Below are positions 5,667 to 8,516 of a DNA stretch of 8,516 nt, piece after piece; position 1 is the stretch's first letter; the number at the start of each line of letters is the position of its first letter. The DNA is from Actinomycetes bacterium. GTDB taxonomy: Bacteria; Actinomycetota; Actinomycetes; Actinomycetales; Cellulomonadaceae. Both the position numbers and the translations under genes were made by a program. The notes below the pieces were generated by a model. The model was not told the origin of the DNA, ran no database searches, and saw nothing but the letters and a program-made list of their open reading frames with translations. The stretch spans positions 1-8,516 of the forward strand of contig JAEXPS010000094.1 in the NCBI GenBank assembly GCA_023438885.1, given 5' to 3'.

Positions 5667-6896
5667 CTACTGGGTCCCGGCGCGGCGCTTGCTCACCAGG
5701 TCGTAGGCGACCGCGAGGAGCAGCACCATGCCCTTGATCACCTGCGTCCACGACGGGTCGACGTTGAGGATCGACAGGCCCATGTTGAGCACGCCCATGA
5801 TCAACGCGCCGACGATGGTGCCGGACACCCGGCCGATGCCGCCGGTCACCGCGGCGCCGCCGATGAAGCACGCCGCGATCGCGTCCAGCTCGTATCCCTG
5901 GCCCGCGTTGGCCAGCGCGGTGCCGAGCCGCGACGTCACCAGGATGGCCGTGATGCCGCCGAGGGCGCCGATGTTGACGAAGATCCAGAAGTCGACCTTG
6001 CGCGTGTCGACACCGGACAGGCGCGCCGCCTGCCGGTTGCCGCCGATCGCGTAGATGTGCCGGCCGAACACCGTGCGCCCCATGACGAAGCTGTAGACGA
6101 CGATCAGGACGGCGCAGATGATCAGCACGATCGGCATGCCGCCGCGGGAGCGCGACAGCAGCACCGTCACCAGGCCGATGCCGGCGGCGGAGATGACGAG
6201 CTTGGCGATGAACACACCGGCCGGCTCGACCGCGAGCTTGTGCTTGCGCATCGAGGTGCGCGTGCGCACCTGCGTGAACACGGTCAGCAGGATGAGGGCG
6301 GCACCGATCACGAGCGAGACGATGTCCGCGTCCCCCAGCTTGCCCAGCCAGTTCGGCACCGAGTTGGCCATGATGCCCTTGAACGCCGTCGAGGAGACCG
6401 GGATGCTCTGGCCGACGACCACGAGCGCCAGCCCGCGGAAGATCAGCATGCCCGCGAGGGTGACGATGAACGCCGGAATGCCGACGTACGCCACCCAGAA
6501 GCCCTGCCAGGCGCCGACCACCGCGCCGATGGCAATGGCGATGACGATCGCCACCATCCAGTTGGCGTTCCAGTCCCGCATCGCCACGGCGATCACGCCG
6601 CCGACGAAGGCCACCACCGACCCGACCGACAGGTCGATGTGCCCGGCGATGATCACCATCACCATGCCGATGGCCAGCACGAAGACGTAGGCGTTCTGCC
6701 GGAACAGTGCCGCGACATTGTCCGGCGCGAGGAGCCGGCCGTCCGTGAGCAACTGGAACAGGGCGATGATCACGACCAGGGCGGCGAAGATGCCGTACTG
6801 GCGGGTGTTGTCGCCCAGGCCGGAGAACCGGGCACGCAACGAGGCGCGCGTGCCCGCCGGCTCGGTCGGCACAAGGTTGAGGTCGGTGCTCATCAT
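5667..6896 (-). CDS. mmsB: Multiple-monosaccharide ABC transporter permease
   Basis: This 409-residue integral membrane protein forms the sugar channel of a CUT2-class importer (MmsB/GguB type; family members take up xylose, glucose, galactose or arabinose). After a polar N-terminus of about 33 residues come many hydrophobic segments, for example 35-50, 70-86, 113-129, 192-208, 228-247, 253-272 and 302-320, about ten in all. Family marks are IIAGHIDLSVGSVVAFVGG (82-100), GAWQGFWVAYVGIPAFIVTL (128-147), and the cytoplasmic loop GRHIYAIGGNRQAARLSGVD (278-297), which should dock on the ATPase. The ATG at 6896 overlaps the mmsA stop by four bases (ATGA) and has only a weak upstream ribosome site, so translational coupling is likely; a second ATG follows at once. 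The gene sits directly downstream of mmsA, as is usual for this transporter. Confidence 0.94.
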   Translation of the reverse strand: MMSTDLNLVPTEPAGTRASLRARFSGLGDNTRQYGIFAALVVIIALFQLLTDGRLLAPDNVAALFRQNAYVFVLAIGMVMVIIAGHIDLSVGSVVAFVGGVIAVAMRDWNANWMVAIVIAIAIGAVVGAWQGFWVAYVGIPAFIVTLAGMLIFRGLALVVVGQSIPVSSTAFKGIMANSVPNWLGKLGDADIVSLVIGAALILLTVFTQVRTRTSMRKHKLAVEPAGVFIAKLVISAAGIGLVTVLLSRSRGGMPIVLIICAVLIVVYSFVMGRTVFGRHIYAIGGNRQAARLSGVDTRKVDFWIFVNIGALGGITAILVTSRLGTALANAGQGYELDAIAACFIGGAAVTGGIGRVSGTIVGALIMGVLNMGLSILNVDPSWTQVIKGMVLLLAVAYDLVSKRRAGTQ

Positions 6897-8440
6897 CGGG
6901 CGGTCACGTCCTTGTCCTTCGTCATGTACGTCATGAGCAGCTCCTGGGTCGCTTCCTCACGGGCGACCTCGCCCGTGACGCGGCCCTGGGAGAACGCGTA
7001 GATGCGGTCGCAGATGCCGATCAGCTCTGGCAGCTCCGACGAGATGAAGATCACGCCCTTGCCGGCATCGGCCAGCCTCTGGATGATCCCGTAGATCTCG
7101 TACTTGGCACCGACGTCGATGCCGCGGGTGGGCTCGTCGAGGATCAGGACGTCCGGCTCGGCGTAGATCCACTTCGACAGCACCACCTTCTGCTGGTTGC
7201 CGCCCGAGAGCTTGCCGACCAGCGCGGAGACGGTGGGTGTCTTGATGTTCATGTCACGCCGGTAGCGCTCCGCGACCGTGGTCTCGGCGTTCGCGTCGAC
7301 GACGCCGCGCCGGGCCAGCTTGCCGAGTGCCGCGGCCGAGATGTTGCGCTGCACGGTGTCGATGAGGTTGAGCCCGTAGCGCTTGCGGTCCTCCGTCGCG
7401 TAGGCGATGCCGTGCCGGATCGCCGCGTGGACGGTGGGGAGGTGGATCTCGGTGCCGTCCTTGAACACCCGGCCGGTCGCGCGGGCGCCGTAGGTGCGCC
7501 CGAACAGGCTCATCGCCAGCTCCGTGCGGCCGGCACCCATGAGGCCGGCAAGGCCGACGATCTCACCGCGGCGCACGGAGATCGACGCACCGTCGACCAC
7601 CTTGCGCGTCTGGTCGATCGGGTGGAACACGGTCCAGTCCTCCACGCGCAGCACCTCGTCACCGACGGTGGGCGTGTGCTCGGGGAACCGGTGGTCCATC
7701 GATCGGCCGACCATGCCGCGGATCAGCCGCTCGTCGGTGACCGGCTCGGCGCCGTGGTTGTCGACCGTCTCGATCGAGTGACCGTCGCGGATCACCGTGA
7801 TGGTGTCGGCGATCGCCAGCAGCTCGTTGAGCTTGTGGCTGATGATGATCGAGGTGATCCCCTGCTCCCGCAGGCCGCGCAGCAGCCCGAGCAGGTGAGC
7901 GGAGTCCTCGTCGTTGAGGGCGGCCGTCGGCTCGTCGAGGATGAGCAGGCGCACCTCCTTGGACAGCGCCTTGGCGATCTCGACCAGCTGCTGCTTCCCG
8001 ACGCCGATGTCCGCGACGCGGGTCTCGGGCCGCTCCGTCAGGCCGACGCGGGCCAGCAGCGCCGCCGCCTGGGAGTTCGTGGCGTTCCAGTCCACGACGC
8101 CCCGGCTGCCGCGCTCGTTGCCGAGGAAGATGTTCTCGGCGATCGACAGGAACGGCGACAGCGCCAGCTCCTGGTGGATGATGACGATCCCGACCCGCTC
8201 GGAGTCGCGGATGCTGCGGAACGCCATCGTCTCGCCGTCGTAGACGATGTCTCCCTCGTAGGTGCCGTGCGGGTAGATGCCCGACAGCACGTTCATCAGT
8301 GTCGACTTGCCTGCGCCGTTCTCCCCGCAGATCGCGTGGATCTCGCCGCGGCGCACCGCCAGGTTGACGTCGTCCAGCGCGACGACCCCGGGGAACCGCT
8401 TGGTGATCTGCCGCATCTCGAGGATGTAGTCGTTGTCCAT
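6893..8440 (-). CDS. mmsA: Multiple-monosaccharide ABC transporter ATPase, two cassettes
   Basis: This 515-residue protein carries two fused nucleotide-binding domains and drives the MmsB permease from the cytoplasmic side. Cassette 1 is complete: Walker A GENGAGKST (39-47), Q-loop IIHQELAL, signature-like IGVGKQQ (145-151), Walker B LLILDE (165-170) and His202 in IISHK. Cassette 2 has a degenerate Walker A, LMGAGRTEL (300-308; Arg305 replaces the lysine), a good signature LSGGNQQK (411-418), Walker B LILDEPTRGID (432-442) and ISSELPE where the switch His is lost. This asymmetry is normal for CUT2 ATPases. YPHGTYEGDIVYDGE and GIVIIHQELALSPFLSIAEN match MmsA/GguA rather than RbsA, as I recall those families. 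GAGGG lies only three bases before the ATG at 8440. The binding-protein gene (chvE/xylF type) normally upstream is not in the window. Induction through the ROK protein is inferred. Confidence 0.95.
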   Translation of the reverse strand: MDNDYILEMRQITKRFPGVVALDDVNLAVRRGEIHAICGENGAGKSTLMNVLSGIYPHGTYEGDIVYDGETMAFRSIRDSERVGIVIIHQELALSPFLSIAENIFLGNERGSRGVVDWNATNSQAAALLARVGLTERPETRVADIGVGKQQLVEIAKALSKEVRLLILDEPTAALNDEDSAHLLGLLRGLREQGITSIIISHKLNELLAIADTITVIRDGHSIETVDNHGAEPVTDERLIRGMVGRSMDHRFPEHTPTVGDEVLRVEDWTVFHPIDQTRKVVDGASISVRRGEIVGLAGLMGAGRTELAMSLFGRTYGARATGRVFKDGTEIHLPTVHAAIRHGIAYATEDRKRYGLNLIDTVQRNISAAALGKLARRGVVDANAETTVAERYRRDMNIKTPTVSALVGKLSGGNQQKVVLSKWIYAEPDVLILDEPTRGIDVGAKYEIYGIIQRLADAGKGVIFISSELPELIGICDRIYAFSQGRVTGEVAREEATQELLMTYMTKDKDVTAR

Positions 8441-8470
8441 CTGCCCTCGTCCGTGACTGCGTGGGAACGC

Positions 8471-8516
8471 CGGGCCGGGGGGCCCACCCCCCGGGGGGCC
8501 CCCCGCCCCGGGGGCC
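8471..8516. promoter_or_regulatory. All-GC hairpin and G/C-run element upstream of mmsA
   Basis: This stretch has a single A and no T on the plus strand. CCGGGGGG-CCCA-CCCCCCGG (8475-8494) is a perfect eight-pair GC stem with a four-base loop, 34 bases upstream of the mmsA start. Runs of six G (8493-8498), six C (8499-8504), four C and five G follow to the edge. On the transcribed-sense (minus) strand the G-runs of 4, 6, 6 and 3 are spaced by 1, 6 and 1 bases, fitting a G-quadruplex pattern. Such a structure could protect or process the mRNA between the binding-protein gene and mmsA. No T-run follows, so simple termination is less likely. Run lengths at a sequence edge may be unreliable. Confidence 0.5.

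Noticed and set aside
5640..7001. Plus-strand open frame of 453 codons rich in His and Asp
   Set aside because: It mirrors the mmsB membrane-protein codons (GTC, ATC and similar read backwards); there is no domain and the opposite strand is clearly coding.
1..8516. Search for CRISPR arrays, tRNA or rRNA genes, transposases, integrases and phage genes
   Set aside because: No regularly spaced repeats, tRNA-like sequence or mobile-element protein was seen by eye.

Overview
The window is GC-rich (roughly 70% by eye), with G or C in most third codon positions, GTG as well as ATG starts, and genes a few bases apart. Together with the protein types this suggests a high-GC Gram-positive (Actinobacteria); the genus cannot be read from the sequence. 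Seven complete protein genes are supported, plus a possible partial one at the left edge. No rRNA, tRNA, insertion sequence, phage gene or CRISPR array was seen.

Left part (1-1490). Two minus-strand genes, a GNAT acetyltransferase (931-1443) and an aminoglycoside 3'-phosphotransferase-like kinase (113-895), lie 35 bases apart in the same direction. Another minus-strand gene may begin at the kinase stop codon and run off the left edge.

Centre (1491-3390). purU, encoding formyltetrahydrofolate deformylase, is on the plus strand, divergent from the GNAT gene. It ends one base before the stop codon of a convergent minus-strand gene for a secreted lipoprotein esterase of the Ag85/esterase D fold (2350-3390).

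Right part (3591-8440). This is a minus-strand sugar-import locus. In transcription order it holds mmsA (two-cassette CUT2-type ATPase), mmsB (permease, 4-base overlap with mmsA), a ROK-family regulator, and a second, single-cassette ATPase of the same transporter class. The esterase follows about 200 bases further on. The substrate-binding lipoprotein that MmsAB needs is absent and is expected just beyond the right edge. The last 46 bases there form an all-GC hairpin and runs of G and C, which may be a processing or stabilising element between the binding-protein gene and mmsA.

Working model (inference): MmsAB imports an aldose or small oligosaccharide, the ROK protein senses a sugar and represses the locus, and the surface esterase may remove acyl groups from carbohydrate outside the cell. 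The second ATPase has no permease or binding protein beside it; its partner is the main open question. I see no clear evidence for a wholly new system. The most unusual points are the orphan cassette, the nearby esterase, the GC-run element at the right edge, and several possible leaderless or coupled starts.
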